The notes: generated by a model from the letters alone, not told the origin. A stretch of 64,000 nucleotides of DNA from Dugong dugon (GCA_030035585.1 CM057473.1:11706501-11770500), one strand, 5' to 3'. Positions 12,207 through 24,541 are shown, counted from the stretch's first letter. Numbers and translations: made by a program.

Positions 12207-12640
12207 TGTTCTTGTTCTTGTTGTTAGGTGCTGTCCAGTTGGTTCCTATTCATAGTGACCCTATTACAACAGAACTAAATATTGTCTGGTCCTGACCTAT
12301 CCTCACAATCACTGCTATGTTTGAGCCCATTGTTGCAGCCACTGTGTCAATCCATCTCATTGAAGTTCTACCTCTTTTTCCCTGATCCTCTACTTTGCCA
12401 AGCATGAATCTTTCTCCAAGAACTGATCCCTGCTGATAACATGTCCGAAGTACGTGAGACGAAGTCTCGTCATCCTTGCTTCTAAGGAGCATTCTGGCTA
12501 TACTTCTTCCAAGACAGATTTGTTCATTCTTCTGACAGTCCATGGTATATTTAATATTCTTCGCCAACACCATAATTCAAATAATTGATTCTTCTTTGGT
12601 CTTCCTTATTCATTGTCAACTTTCACATGCATTTGGCATA
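12207..12640 (-). mobile_element. RTE LINE 3' fragment
   Basis: Antisense 3' end of the RTE, beginning with its CAA-type tail (ttgttcttgttgttaggtgc) and running to caactttcacatgcat. It carries the last part of the ORF (residues such as NEQICLGRSIARMLLRSKD and TSMRWIDTVAATMGSN in a 107-codon frame at 12250-12573). 5'-truncated, without the reverse transcriptase core. Confidence 0.9.
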
Positions 12641-13270
12641 TACATATACTGAAAAACAATCCTTTATTAAAAATTTAAATTTAATTGAGTATTCTATATT
12701 TAAGGCAGTTCTAACATGGCCAAAGTCTGGGGAGTCCCCAGATTAATGAAATCCAGAATTTGTTCTGATGCCACATAGAATGCCTCATTGTGAGTGGATG
12801 CTCCTTTTGTTCCCTCAGTCTCTTTCCACACGTGAAACAATACCATCACCTGTTTATAAGAATCAGCTTTCCTCTTCTCAGCAGATATAGACTATGGTGG
12901 TTGGTTATTTCTGTCACGAAGACAATTGCAGGGGTTGATTTTATCATCAGTCAACCTAATTGATTCACAAAACCTGTCTTGCACAGTTTCATGAACTCTT
13001 GTGGTTTGTATTAATTTTCCTAAATGGAGACACTATTTAAGTAGAACTGATTGAACACCCTGAAGAACAGTTAGGCTTAATCTCTGGGATAGTGAAATAC
13101 AATAGCAACTTAACTCAGTAACTGAACTCAGAGTTAACAGACAGAGCTGCTCATAGCCGGTAGCGAGGAGGAAGGCTAAGCCTATGATTTATATCTAAAG
13201 TCGTGTTTGCTCTGAAGATGGAGGAGGGGTTTGTAAATACTCTTTAATTACCTTGTATAATAGTCTAGTT

Positions 13271-13581
13271 CAGTTGTTCTTAAAGCGTGGTTTGGAGAAC
13301 AGCAGCATCAGCAATAAGTGTTCAAAATGCAAATTCTGACACCTCACCCTAGACGTGCCAAATCCAGAACACTGGAGTGAGGTTCAGCAGACTCTCTTTT
13401 AACAGCTTCTCCAGGTGGAGCCCTGGTTGGGCAGTGGTTAAGAAAGTTTGGCAGTTTGGAAACTCTGTGGGGATGGTCTACTCTGTCCTATAGGGTCGCT
13501 ATGAGCCAGACTTGACTTAATGGCAACACATTTGGTTTTTTGGGTTTCCAGGTGATTGACACTAATGTTTGAGAATCACTG
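13271..13581 (+). mobile_element. MER5A-type hAT/Charlie MITE, split by an AfroSINE
   Basis: Terminal inverted repeats cagttgttcttaa (13271) and ttgagaatcactg (to 13581). The internal text agcagcatcagcaataag, aatgcaaattctgac and ttttaacagcttctccagg is the MER5A signature. Flanking 8-mers gtctagtt and gcctaaat match at five positions, as expected of a decayed 8-bp duplication. An AfroSINE interrupts it at 13418. Confidence 0.85.
13418..13546 (+). mobile_element. AfroSINE nested in MER5A
   Basis: Head gagccctggttgggcagtgg, internally shortened body, tail cctatagggtcgctatgag. Flanked by the perfect 8-bp duplication tccaggtg (13410-13417 and 13547-13554), so it inserted after the MER5A copy was in place. 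Confidence 0.92.
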
Positions 13582-13589
13582 GCCTAAAT

Positions 13590-14136
13590 GAATACGAGAT
13601 TTTACTCATTTACAACAATAATCTTTCAGATAAGCTCCTTTCCTGTGCAGGAAGAAAAATATTACCTGGTTGATGGAGGGACTTACAATTTTAATGGAAT
13701 CTTTTACCTGAATATGCTTGACACATGATTTGAAGCCCAGAGCTACTTGGAGGTGAATTTAACCAATGTAGATAAGTAAGTGGGATAATTGCCTAACTCT
13801 CTACATTACTTAGCCTGCATAAGAATTGCCTTAAGCCGTGTTCACATGTCAATGGTGCATCAGCTGGGGGATAAGAGGTTAATACGTTTCAGAGAACTTT
13901 GAAACTTATGTGGTTATTTGGACCAACTCTTCATGAAATTGCAACACTAAGCAAGCACCTGGGGATCAATATGTCCAAGGAAAAATATTAAAAATATATT
14001 TGGCTGATGGAGCAGAGCTTGTGGAATGGGCTAAATCAGTCGATATTGAAATAGCCCTAGAACTTACAATATTTTTAAAATCTGCAGCCAAATGCAAGTA
14101 TTACAATTATTTTTATATGTGACTAGGCATGTTATT
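13590..14136. other. Unassigned DNA
   Basis: No gene recognised. A faint MIR-like flavour near 13740-13820 is too weak to call. Confidence 0.4.
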
Positions 14137-14254
14137 GGGGACCTAGTCATGCAGTGGGTAAGAGCTTGACTGCTGACCAAAAGGTTGGCAGTTCAAATCC
14201 ACCAGGCACTCCTTGAAAACTATGCGGCAGTTCTACTCTGTCCTATAGGGTCAT
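14137..14254 (+). mobile_element. AfroSINE, short form, 3' end missing
   Basis: Head ggggacctagtcatgcagtg, then gttggcagttcaaatccacc, then ctactctgtcctatagggtc. It stops before the gagtcggaatcgactc motif. Confidence 0.9.
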
Positions 14255-14486
14255 TAAAGATTTATGAATTTCATGAGGTGCTAATATTCACAGTGTTATT
14301 ATTGTTGCTTTGCAAATGCTCCATAAATTTATTTTACTTAAACTGTAAATAGAAAGTTCTATTCAAAGGGTGATAATGTGGAATTTAAACTGAGGGATTT
14401 GATAATAGTGTTGAAAATTTTTAATTTATATTTTTTGGCCTTCCAAAATAAGTATTTTCACTTAAGCAACTTTTAACTATGCAGAA

Positions 14487-14616
14487 GTTGTTGTGGTTGT
14501 TAGGTGCTGTCAAGCTGGCTTCGATGCATAGTGACCCCGTGTACAACAGAGCAAAGCACTGCCCGGTCCTGCCGGCATCCTCACCATGGTGGCTACGTTT
14601 GAGCCCATTGTTGCGA
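14487..14616 (-). mobile_element. RTE LINE 3' terminal fragment
   Basis: Only the last 130 bases of the RTE, antisense: ttgttgtggttgttaggtgc, then gtgaccccgtgtacaacag, then gagcccattgttgc. Severely 5'-truncated. Confidence 0.88.
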
Positions 14617-14619
14617 AAG

Positions 14620-15150
14620 TAGAACCTTTTCATATTGTCCTATTAGATTTGGAAACTTTCTGGTTCCTGCTTATCGTGTAAAATTGGCATTTTGAAGTTA
14701 TTACGCATGTTCAGCTTTTTGATGAGAATTTTTTTACGTTTATTTTTGAGCATTTATTTTAAAAAAGTTGCACATGGTAGTAACTTTCATAAAAATATGG
14801 ACATTATATTTTAAAACGTGAAAAAAGATATACATTTCTTATATTTTTCTTATTTTTGATTAGACCTAGGAAAGTGTATTTTTAAAATATGTTTAATTAA
14901 ACACTACATATGGTTTTCATCCCACTGCCAAATCAGTTCCGTGTATATCAAAATGATCCTATTATTGAAGGACAAAAACGTGTTACTTCATGTGCCAGTC
15001 AATGTCACTGTCAGCCATAAAGCATGGAAATACCACTCTCTATAGCAAGTTCTACCTTTCCTAAGACAGTAAATCATTTTTATAAAATTTTCCTTTGAAT
15101 AGTAAATTAAAGTTCTGTTTATAGCAGTATGAGGCATTTTTTAGTCTAAA
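14620..15150. other. Unassigned AT-rich DNA
   Basis: No gene or repeat recognised. Confidence 0.4.
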
Positions 15151-15237
15151 TACACACGCTTATGTATATATGTATTAATATACATGAATTATATGTATTA
15201 TGTATATAAATACATGAATTATGTATATGTATTTAAA
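15150..15237. repeat. AT-rich imperfect microsatellite
   Basis: Alternating tatgtatat and tacatgaattatg units directly before the RTE fragment. Confidence 0.8.
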
Positions 15238-15238
15238 A

Positions 15239-15502
15239 AAGGCAAGGATGGCGAGACTACGTCTCATACTTTGGACTTGTTGTCAGGAGGAATCAGTCCC
15301 TGGAGAGAAATATCATGCTTGGTAAAGTAGAGGGTCATCAAAAAAGAGGAAGACCCTCCATGAGATAAATTGACACAGTGCCTACAACAATGGGCTCAAG
15401 CATGGGAACAGTAGTGAGGATGGTGCAGGACCGGGCAGTGTGACGTTCTGTTGTACATAAGGTCGCTACGAGTCGGAACCGATTCGACGGCACCTAACAA
15501 CA
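15239..15502 (+). mobile_element. RTE LINE 3' fragment
   Basis: Plus-strand RTE end: ggcaaggatggcgagactac, tccctggagagaaatatcat, then ctacgagtcggaaccgattc and caccta(aca)n. The terminal 45 bases match the AfroSINE tail closely, which is the SINE/LINE partner signature. Confidence 0.92.
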
Positions 15503-15601
15503 ATTATATATATAATTATATATATAAAGATTTATATATATTTTATATATATGTATCTATAAATAATAGGTTTCTGTGTGTGTGTGCGCTGATGTGTGTG
15601 G
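15503..15601. repeat. TA and TG microsatellites
   Basis: A TATA-type tract at 15503-15558 follows the RTE tail directly and may have grown from it. A tgtgtgtgtg tract with interruptions lies at 15576-15601. Confidence 0.85.
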
Positions 15602-16639
15602 GTAACTGAGGTGAAATGAAGTGGAGAATATTAGGAAGCAAAATATAATAAGCCATATGGTCATTATTGATAGATTGACTAATAAAATATTTTATGAATG
15701 AGGAGGCATCAACTGATGTTGGCTAAATATTTTCACCAGTTTTATTTTAGGAAATTTTTAGGAATCTTTTTTTTATTTTTTAGGAAAGTGAAAATATTGT
15801 TCTTTACATTATAGCAAAGATGAAGAATCTCTTACTTTCTCAGCCAATAAGTGTGTATGTGTTTGTGAGTTTGTCTATGTGTGTGTAAAATCTTCGTGAA
15901 AATGTTAGTTTTTAGTAATATGTTGTGTGGAAATGGGATAACATACTGACAAAGGTAACTAATTTATTTTTTTATAAATACTCATTTTAATTCATGACTT
16001 GGGTCTGTTATCTGTTCTTTCCACGCAGCTAAACATCTGTTTTGTTAGCTTTTTCTTCTCTAAGAAGGAGTCTGAATTTGGAAGGTGATTACAGCAAAAG
16101 CATCATCTGTTGAGAAGACATCTAGGCCTTCCCGGATAAGCCCTTGGACCTGAGGGCTGAGAGGATATATCCAGCCTGCAAAGAGCACTGAGGATGGCAG
16201 CTTCTGTGGCTGCTCCTGGTTCACTTATACAGGTCATGATTTACGTCAAAAGAAGCCACATTTCCTTCTAAAGCACTAGGCAGCTAGATAAGCAGTATTA
16301 GAATGAATCATTTGCCTCGTACACTGTTTTGAGTGTACATGGCTAAAAAATACGAATCATCGGTTGTTTTAATAATAAAATTACATCAAGTCCTATTTTT
16401 GAAATTTCCTAAATGTATGAAATCCCCTAAGTATTATATCCACAGAGCTATCTGCCCATCAATGAAAGCAAAGATACCATCACATTCGTATTTACTCTTT
16501 GGTTTAAAGTTAACTTGATTGAAAATAAAATTGTTACGGTAGGTTTTTGCTTAGCAGGCATTGTTATTGTTTTTATCATTATCATTATTTTACTTCATAA
16601 TGTTTGTTTTTGTTATTCTTTGGCATGATGTTGTGCAAT
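15602..16639. other. Unassigned AT-rich DNA
   Basis: No gene recognised. Minor TG-rich run near 15850-15888. Confidence 0.4.
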
Positions 16640-16830
16640 AATTTATTTTGAAACAATTTCAAATTTACACAAATGTTGCAAGAAAAGCACAGACCACTCT
16701 CACTCCCCCCTCACGCAGATACCAGTGTTAACACTATATTACAGTCATCCAGCCCATCCATAAAACCCTTTCAAAATTTGTCAATTGTCCCAATAATATC
16801 TCTTTTTCCATTCTGGCCAAAATTTAATCT
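16640..16830. mobile_element. Ancient L1 (L1M-type) fragment
   Basis: The run ttattttgaaacaatttcaa, ttgcaagaaaagcacag, cagtgttaacactatatta, then tgtcaattgtcccaataata is typical of an old mammalian L1 untranslated segment. Orientation not determined. Confidence 0.5.
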
Positions 16831-17433
16831 TGGATATATCTAAAGAGAGAAAAATGTGGAAGACTCTAGAGTCTAATACATGACCAGACTTCTCAGTAAG
16901 GACTTCTTTATTGTGGTTTAATTGGTTTTTCCAATATTTTTCAGTCTTTGCTAAGTGGTTTTGGAGAAATCTAAGTTAATTAGTTTGCCTGAAGAGAATG
17001 CTGAGCGAGGTTGTATAACCACGCTGCTACCACTTGTGTATATATAGCCTCAATGATCCATCACCCGGGTGACTAATGTTATTCCATTTCTGATTTATGT
17101 TTTGCAATAATCTTTGTAGCATTTCACAAGGCTGTCTGACAGAAAAGCCAGACCAGAATTCTAAACCAACCATCTGCAGTGTTGTCAATCAGCAATTACC
17201 AGCAGGTCATCATGACTTAGCCCCATGCTGAGTTTCAATGGATTAAATTTTTCTGTGCAGCAGATAGGAAAATGCAGACAGAGTAACATAATGACATCCA
17301 AATTAAAATCCATTAACCTTGCAAAAGCACTTAGTATCATCAGCAGATAAAAATGCTAGCAACTACTAAGCCTTAAAGATTCATCAAGATACTAAGATTT
17401 TTTTCTTCATAAATGTGTGGTGCTCACAAGTTT

Positions 17434-17802
17434 GGAGCCTTTGAATTATGATGTTGGTGAAGATATTGAATATACCATGGATTACCAGAAGAACCAACAA
17501 ATCTGTCTTGGAAGAAGTACAGCCAGAATGCTCCTTAGAAGAAAGGATGGTGAAACTATGTCTCATATGCTTAGGACATGTTATCATGAGGGAATCTGTC
17601 CCTGGAGAAGGACATCATGCTTGGTAGAGAGTCAGCGAAAAAGAGGAAGATCCTCAACGAGATGAATTGACACAGCGGCTGCAACAATGGGCTCAAACAT
17701 AATAATGATTGTGAAGATGGTACAGGGCCAGGCAGTGTTTCATCCTGTTGTACACTGGGTCGCCATGAACTGACTGGATGGCATCTAACAACAACAACAA
17801 TA
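17434..17802 (+). mobile_element. RTE LINE 3' fragment
   Basis: Starts at gagcctttgaattatgatg (the end of the RTE ORF) and ends ggcatctaacaacaacaac. An 82-codon open frame (17417-17665) preserves residues NQQICLGRSTARMLLRRKDG of the RTE C-terminal region, then breaks. 5'-truncated pseudocopy. Confidence 0.92.
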
Positions 17803-18967
17803 CATGTTTGGAGTTAGTGTACTGAGTGTTGATTATTAAAATATTTTATATAGTAAATAAATATTCAGGAAGTAAATACAACATCAGAATTTGGTATTTG
17901 TTAATGTTAGTCATTTAGGGAATTATTCAAAAAGTCCTCTCAATTTTATCATGGCCTTCATCCAGGTCTTTAATGTATTCAGATATCCATGGTCACGGCA
18001 TTTGTAGAAGGAGAAATGAGAGAGATTGGCAGATTGCTCTGCATAGGCAGAGCAGTATTATAGGCTGGCAATCTGTAAAAAGACCAAGGTTGTTGCAGAA
18101 GACTATTATTTCAACCAAGTAACATGTGGTAGTTCTGAAGGGGAGTTTTTCTCTGATCCATCAGTCATAAGTAGCATCCTACTTTCTTCAGAAGCATGCT
18201 TAATAGTCTTTTCTTGTTCTATTGTTCTCACGCAAGCCTTTCTCTAATCTTCGTTTCTCCAGTTAGACCCTTTTAAGAAGCACATGATCTTTGATATCCT
18301 ACCATTCCTTTTATCTAGCTTTAGCCAACATTTGTGGACAAGATCTGTACCAATCCTCTCCTAGAAGCTAAATATACTTATGTAATATGCAATTTGTTTT
18401 GTATGATTTTGCATGACTAGTGGCCACTGTGGAGGAAAAACCTGTGTTAACTTTAAATGTCCTACTAAATACCTGGAGTTAGTACTGGTCGAAGTGCCTA
18501 CAGTTGGACAATTTAATTGACTTTCCTATGAAGTGTAAAATGTCACAACCTCCCAAACAGGGACTGGAGAATAAGAAGGAAAGAAAATTAGTACAATGAA
18601 ACATCTGTAAGAAAACATTAATGTTCTTCTACTTACTTCAGTGATCATTTTGTTTACTGTGGTACATGGTCTTTGTTCAACTGGAGGAAGATCTAGTTAT
18701 GGGTTAATGGGAGAATATAGTATAAGAGAGGAAGGATGGACCCATATAACCCAAGCATAAAGCATTGTATTGTCATCATTTCTGACTTAATAAGGACTCC
18801 ATAAACAGATATCACAGCAGAGAAACAAATTCAAGCTACAGTTCAGAGAATGTATTATGGGTGCCTAGAGAAAGAAGTGGTTATCTTGATTAAAGACATT
18901 GGAGATTGCTTCACACAGACACACACACACAAAGAATATTTTAAAATGATAATTTCTTCAATATTAT
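17803..18967. other. Unassigned DNA
   Basis: No gene or repeat recognised. One small perfect inverted repeat at 18035-18054 (tgctctgc, atag, gcagagca). A CA run at about 18917-18931. Confidence 0.45.
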
Positions 18968-19502
18968 TGATTGAATGGTGTCCTCCACAAAATTTGTCGC
19001 CCTCGTACCGGTAAATTTTATGTTATTTGGACATAGGGTCTTTCCTGGAAGAAGTTATCAGTTAAGCAGTCCTGCTGAATAGGGTGGGCCTTTATTCCTT
19101 CAGGGCAGAGTCTTATAAAAAGGGAGAGCAGATAGGGAGACATACAAAGTAACATAGAGAGAAGACATGTTATGTGAAGATGCATCTAACAGCCAAGGAG
19201 CATCGAGTAATGCCTGGGGCTACCAGAAGATGAAGAAAAAAGGAAGGATCTTCTCCTAGAGCAGACAGAGAGAATATAGTTCTGCCAATGGCCTAAATAG
19301 CGAGGCCTGATGGTGTAGTGGATAAGAGCTATTGCTACTAACCAAAAGGTTGACAGTTTGAATCTGCCAGCTGCTCCTCGGAAAGGGCTTAGTTTTATTT
19401 CATTTTTTTATTAGTATTCTCCAGAACCGTGAGATAATAAATTTCTGTTCTTTAAAGTCACCCACTTTGTGGTATTTTATTATGGCAACCCTAGGAAACT
19501 AA
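18968..19502 (+). mobile_element. MLT1-type MaLR LTR, split by a SINE head
   Basis: Starts gattgaatggtgtcctcc, has ggacatagggtctttcc, gggtgggcctttattcc, cttataaaaagggag, agatgcatctaacagccaag, then ccagaaccgtgagataataa and the 3' end ttatggcaaccctaggaaac. A truncated AfroSINE interrupts it at 19302. Clear target duplications were not found. Confidence 0.8.
19302..19386 (+). mobile_element. AfroSINE head fragment in LTR
   Basis: Head gaggcctgatggtgtagtgg and gacagtttgaatctgccagc, then stops at ctcctcggaaa. The tail is missing, so it is probably 3'-deleted after insertion. Confidence 0.85.
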
Positions 19503-19559
19503 GTCATTTAATTACTTATTGTCATTAAGAAGTAGAGAAGTAAGAAACAATAATAGTAG

Positions 19560-19800
19560 TGATACTTGTAGCAACCATTTTCAGAACTTCTGCTAAGTCC
19601 CAAATATTGCCCTTCATGATTTCCTTAAAATAGTTCATGCCACTCTTACAGGAAATTTACTGTTAGTTTTGTCTCTTATGAAGAAACAAACACTTCTAGA
19701 AAAGGATGTATTAGTTCAATGTCAAACACACGAGGGAGATAAAACTTAACTCTAGGGTTTCTGAATCTAACTCCCTTGTTTGATCCACTGCATACATTGA
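19560..19800 (-). mobile_element. MIR
   Basis: Antisense MIR layout: tgatacttgtagcaacc, ttctgctaagtcccaaat, ccactcttacaggaaattt, atgaagaaacaaacac, then gggtttctgaatctaactcc. Confidence 0.6.
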
Positions 19801-21165
19801 ATGTCTCTTATCTGCTAGGACCCTTGCTGTGTCTTGGAAATAAGGCTCTGTGCTAGAGTTCAACCTACATTTAGAGTAGAAGAATTCACAGAAATGAAAA
19901 ACTCTCATCCAGATCTTGAAGAACGACTAGAAATTTGACTGGTAAACATGGAGATCAAGGGTGGATCTAGAGCTGGAAGGAGTAAGAGTATGTTTCAGGG
20001 AAATCAACAACATCTAGTAAGGCTCAGATCTATTGAGGAGGAACAGTGAGACATTTTGTATGACTTGATCATAGGTTATACACTGGTGGAGTTTCAGGAG
20101 CTAGAATTCAAAATTGCAGCAAAATAGATTGAAGTGCGTTTCAGAGCTCTAAATGATAATCATTGAAATTATGTCATAGAAGCAAAAGAGAAAAGCGCTT
20201 CAAAGAGAATGTGATAGTGAATATTCTCAATCCTGCATAGGGACGATGAGAAATTAAAAGAAGCAAGTTTGCAGGCTTGGGGATATGGAGGTTTTAGCAA
20301 ATGGACTAGCTTAGTAATGGCTCAGAAATAATCTATCAAGAGAGGTTATTGCATTGGCTGATGAGATTGTTCCTAATTTTCATTCTTGCAATCCCAATAC
20401 AGGCAAGATTGCCTAGAACCCCCAGGTTAAAAGCTTTGACTGGTAAATTTGATGGCTGAGGTGAGGGGAACATGCAATGAGCAATGGACTTACGACATTA
20501 CAATTGCCAACGCTTATTTAATAACCAGTTCTACATGAGACCACAATAGGCCCTTTCTTTTTTACGTTGTTGTGGGTGTTTGTGTATTTCACATGTAGGT
20601 GTTTAATTTTTTTAAGCTTTCCTTTCCCTACTATTTTTTATGAGTGGATATTGTTAATTAACTTTAATAGTAGCTAGGTTATATGAGATAAATATGGGAT
20701 TGTAATTGAAACAGAGAAGGAAATACATTACCCAGAAAGGTATGTAATAGCTGGCAAGATTTCGATCTCACCTTTTGGAACAAATACACGTACATTCTTA
20801 CATATATGGAGGATAATTCCACTGTGTTAGATGGTAACTATTTTATTTTTGTTTCAAATTTCAAGTATGGGAAGAGGGCTATATAAAAATGTGGACTATC
20901 CAAAGGTGTGGACTGCTGCTGACACTGGGATTAGCTTGCTCATACCCATTCTAAACCCTGTCTTCCTGTGCTGTGGAGACTCAAATGCTAAGATCTGTAT
21001 TTCAGATACAAAAAAAGTCTGAATGTGGCAGCATGGTTTTTTCAGCGACAGTGGCAGAATCTTTATGGTCTAGTAACTTCCTGATTGTGTCTCCCTCGGA
21101 GGCTCAGTGTGGCAGCATGGTTATGGGAGTTCTTTCTGGAAGTTCTTTAGTCTTCTCAAAGTCTG
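19801..21165. other. Unassigned DNA with one short direct repeat
   Basis: No gene recognised. A perfect 15-bp direct repeat tgtggcagcatggtt occurs at 21024-21038 and 21108-21122. Confidence 0.45.
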
Positions 21166-21177
21166 TGACCTATATAT

Positions 21178-21391
21178 GAAAACCAGAAAACCAAACCCAC
21201 TGCCCTGCAGTTGATCCCAACTCATGGAGAACCTATAGGACAGAGTAGAACCGCCTCATAGGATTTCCAAGGATGTAAATCTTTACATAAGCAGACTGCC
21301 ATGTCTTTCTCTGATGGAAAGGCTGGTGGGTTCGAACCCCCAACCTTTTGGTTAGGAGCTGAGCACTTTAACCACTGTGCCAACAGGGCTC
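21178..21391 (-). mobile_element. AfroSINE, long form, perfect target duplication
   Basis: Antisense: aaacccactgccctgcagtt, gtagaaccgcctcatagg, the long-form block taaatctttacataagcag, then head caacagggct. Flanked by the perfect 12-bp duplication tgacctatatat (21166-21177 and 21392-21403). Confidence 0.95.
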
Positions 21392-21403
21392 TGACCTATA
21401 TAT

Positions 21404-22254
21404 ACACCTGGATAAATGGAGGCATTTAAACTAACTGGGAATGATTCTGATTGTCTATAATTGAGAGAATGACCCAATTCACACTCTTCTATATATTTTT
21501 TTATAACTTCTTTCAACTTTTTTCATCCCTTTTTTCATCAGGATGATGCGCCCCCAAGCAGAGTAAAGCGAACTCCAGTCCTATTCCATTGACTGACCAA
21601 TTGAATTCTACATTCATTTAATTTTCTGTCTACCTATTCAGGCCTTAACTCTTATAAAAATTTAATGACATCCCATTGGATTCTGCACACTTCTTCCAGT
21701 TTTCCTAGCTTGTGGCCATGCTTCTGAAGTTAGGCTAATGATAGAACACAAGGAAGTGGAAAAGAAACCTAGATTATAAGGTGGAGTTCACAGCCCTTTT
21801 CACAATTATAAGTTAAATATAAGTTTGATTCACATACTTGTTTCTTTAAAAATACTATTTGAAAAGACATTTTCAAAACTAGATTTATTTTTACTGAAAT
21901 TTATAACTCTACTGAAAACTATTATGACATTTTTATTTTTTATTCTAAACATTTCTTCCACCCTAGAGCACTAGGATTTTTCTTATTTTGTCCTGACATT
22001 TAAATTGCCTTTTAAAGTCTCTTCTTGAAATTTCTTCTGAATTTTCTCATTAGTATAAAACATATATAAAGAGGCCAAGGAAGAAATATGTGTACTCAAC
22101 TGCATTCTGTGGTCATTTAATTGCTACTTGAATATGGTTAACGCTGTAACTTTACTTAACCCATCAATACTTCCTTTTCCATCTGAAGACGTTAAACAAA
22201 TAAAACGTATTTTTTTAATGAAGTAATCCTGTGAGTGGATTCAAAACAAAGTCA
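21404..22254. other. Unassigned AT-rich DNA
   Basis: No gene or repeat recognised. Confidence 0.4.
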
Positions 22255-22440
22255 TTCATCAATTCATTTAGTCAATACAGATTTTTGCATGCCTGCTGTG
22301 TGCCACACACATTAATTAGGTTGTCCAGATAAGAAGATGGAAGAGAGAGTCTTTGTCCTAAGGAGCTGATCTCTTAACACCTGCCCTTTAGAGAGACAGG
22401 TATGAAAATAAGGGGACAATTGCAGTATTTAAAATTACCT
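22255..22440 (-). mobile_element. L2-like 3' tail, antisense
   Basis: catcaattcatttagtcaat, tgcctgctgtgtgccac, then 'gaagagagagtctttgtcct' resemble the reverse of the L2 tail region. Weak. Confidence 0.4.
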
Positions 22441-22913
22441 TATGAGAATTGATAGATCTCAATTACAGAGGTATGCACCAACTCAGAATCCAGGCAAGGG
22501 CACACATTTCACCTTTATGGGTAATGGTTTGAGAGTGAAAAAGAGTAAATTCAGAGAAGTCTGAAAAATGTCTAATATTATCTGAGCTTTATTTTGAAAA
22601 ATAAAGAGTAAGGAGAAGATATTTATAACATGAAGAAACATATAAAAAGGCAAGTTTCAAATCAAGCACAGAGTGAGTTCAGGGAATATGAATATTTTAA
22701 GTATGAAATATTATGAATATTTTAAGATTGTTAAAGAATATGAGAAAGCCAACTTTGCAAATGATGATGTGAACATTTAGGTAGAGTCTGGATAATAAAG
22801 GACCTTATGTGTCATGCTAAGGCGGCTTTATATAATTTTACTGTTTAGTAACTATCACTTTTTTTTAATCCCAATGCACATTTAGAAATATATCCCCCTT
22901 CTTCTCTATCTAC

Positions 22914-23006
22914 TTATATATGTGTATATTTGCATATATAAACATGATATACATATATATATATAATCACATATATAAATATGTTTTTTATATATATATA
23001 TACATG
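22914..23006. repeat. TA microsatellite, imperfect
   Basis: Several tatatata runs broken by catat and cacat. Confidence 0.9.
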
Positions 23007-23430
23007 AATGTGTTTGTGTCTTTTTTTGAAACAATATTTATCCTTATTAGGTGCAATGCACCCTGATATTTTTTTCTCCATTCCGACTTTATTCCATTGA
23101 ATTCTCTATTTCATCTTCTCTCATGGTAGTCAAGTTTCAGGTGAGTCTTAATGAACAGACCGTCAGTCTTCATAAGTAAGCCGTTTAGTTGGTTCACAGC
23201 CTTATCATCTAAGAGCAGGTATTTCCTGGAGCAAGGAGCTAAGTTATTTTTGTTAGGTCTGAGCCTTAATTAATATAGGGATAGTGGTGGTGTGCAGATT
23301 TGATCCAATCAGCATGATCTACCATCTACTATTGCTCTATAATATTAAACATCAGGTATGGAGTACAAGTGATATGGAAGCCAAGTAACAAGACCTTGGT
23401 CACCACTTTCTTTAACACTAATCTCTCATT

Positions 23431-23590
23431 TGGAGCCCTGGTGGCACAGTGGTTAAGAGCTCAGCTGCTAAACAAAAGATCGGCAGTTTGAATCCACCAG
23501 CTGCTCCTTTGAAATTCTTTGGGGGCGGTTCTACTCTGTCCTATAGGGTCGCTATGGGTCGGAATCGACTCAACGGCACACAACGACCAC
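23431..23590 (+). mobile_element. AfroSINE, short form, with target duplication
   Basis: Head ggagccctggtggcacagtg, B box cagtttgaatccacc, tail cgctatgggtcggaatcgac. Flanked by ctctcatt at 23423-23430 and 23591-23598. Confidence 0.95.
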
Positions 23591-24057
23591 CTCTCATTGG
23601 CTTTGGAGTGGTTGACAAATGAAAGCAATGAGGGGGAAAAAGGAGTTGGATGAGATGAAAGTATATAAGAGGAGGAAGAGAGGAAATCTGTCAGTTCAAT
23701 GTGCTGTATCAATCTTTTTATTCTGATTCTTTTCTATCTTACTGTCCCTGAGGACTTGAGATATCAACCCTAAAGTTTCAATCAACCTAGACTATCTTGA
23801 GTAGTTAGTTGTTCGAAGAATAGGCCAGAAAATACCTTGCTAAATTATTCGTTTCCTTCCATTGCATGAGAATCATTATTTTCATCATGTTTATGGTTCT
23901 CTATTGGCTATCAAAAAATTCAGACCTGTAGTTACTTACTGATCTCAGTGAAAATGTTAGCTATTCTAGTTAGCATTTTTTTGTTTCCTCCTTTCAAGAT
24001 TTTTAGTTTTTAACTTCAATTTTCTCCATCTTTACTATGTTTTTATAGTTTTAAATA

Positions 24058-24541
24058 TGCCCACAATTCTTTATCCACCACTTATCTGTCACTTTGTTGT
24101 ACTATGGTGGTTTTCATGTTGCTGTGGTGCTAGAAGCTATGCTACTGGTATTTCATAAACCAGCATGGCCACCCATGGTGGACAGGTTTCAGAGGAGTCT
24201 CTAAACTAAGACAGATAAGGAAGAAAAGCCAGGTGATCTACTTCCAAAAATTAGCCAATGAAAACCTATAGATCATACTAAGAAATTGTTCGACGCATCT
24301 GCTTTGTACAAGTCATGAGGAGGGATCGATTGCTAGATGAGGACGTATGTTTGATGAGGTAGAGGGCCAGTGATGGGCTGGGAGACGCTGGGTGAGATGG
24401 GTTGGTGCAGTAACTGTAACGATAAACTCAAACATGCTAGCAGTTTTGACGCTGACACGGAATGGGGCAACATTTTGTTCTGTTGTCTCTAAGGTCTCCA
24501 TGAGTCAGAGTCCACTTGAGGGTAGCTATCAACAACAATTC
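24058..24541 (+). mobile_element. RTE LINE, internally deleted derivative, second type
   Basis: The 5' UTR (ctttgttgtactatggtgg, ggtggacaggtttcag, tgatctacttccaaaaatta) continues to about 24280, then jumps to the RTE 3' region (gtcatgaggagggatcgatt, gtagagggccagtgatg, to the CAA tail). It keeps more 3' sequence than the copies at 4085 and 60336, so the deletion was a separate one. Confidence 0.82.
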
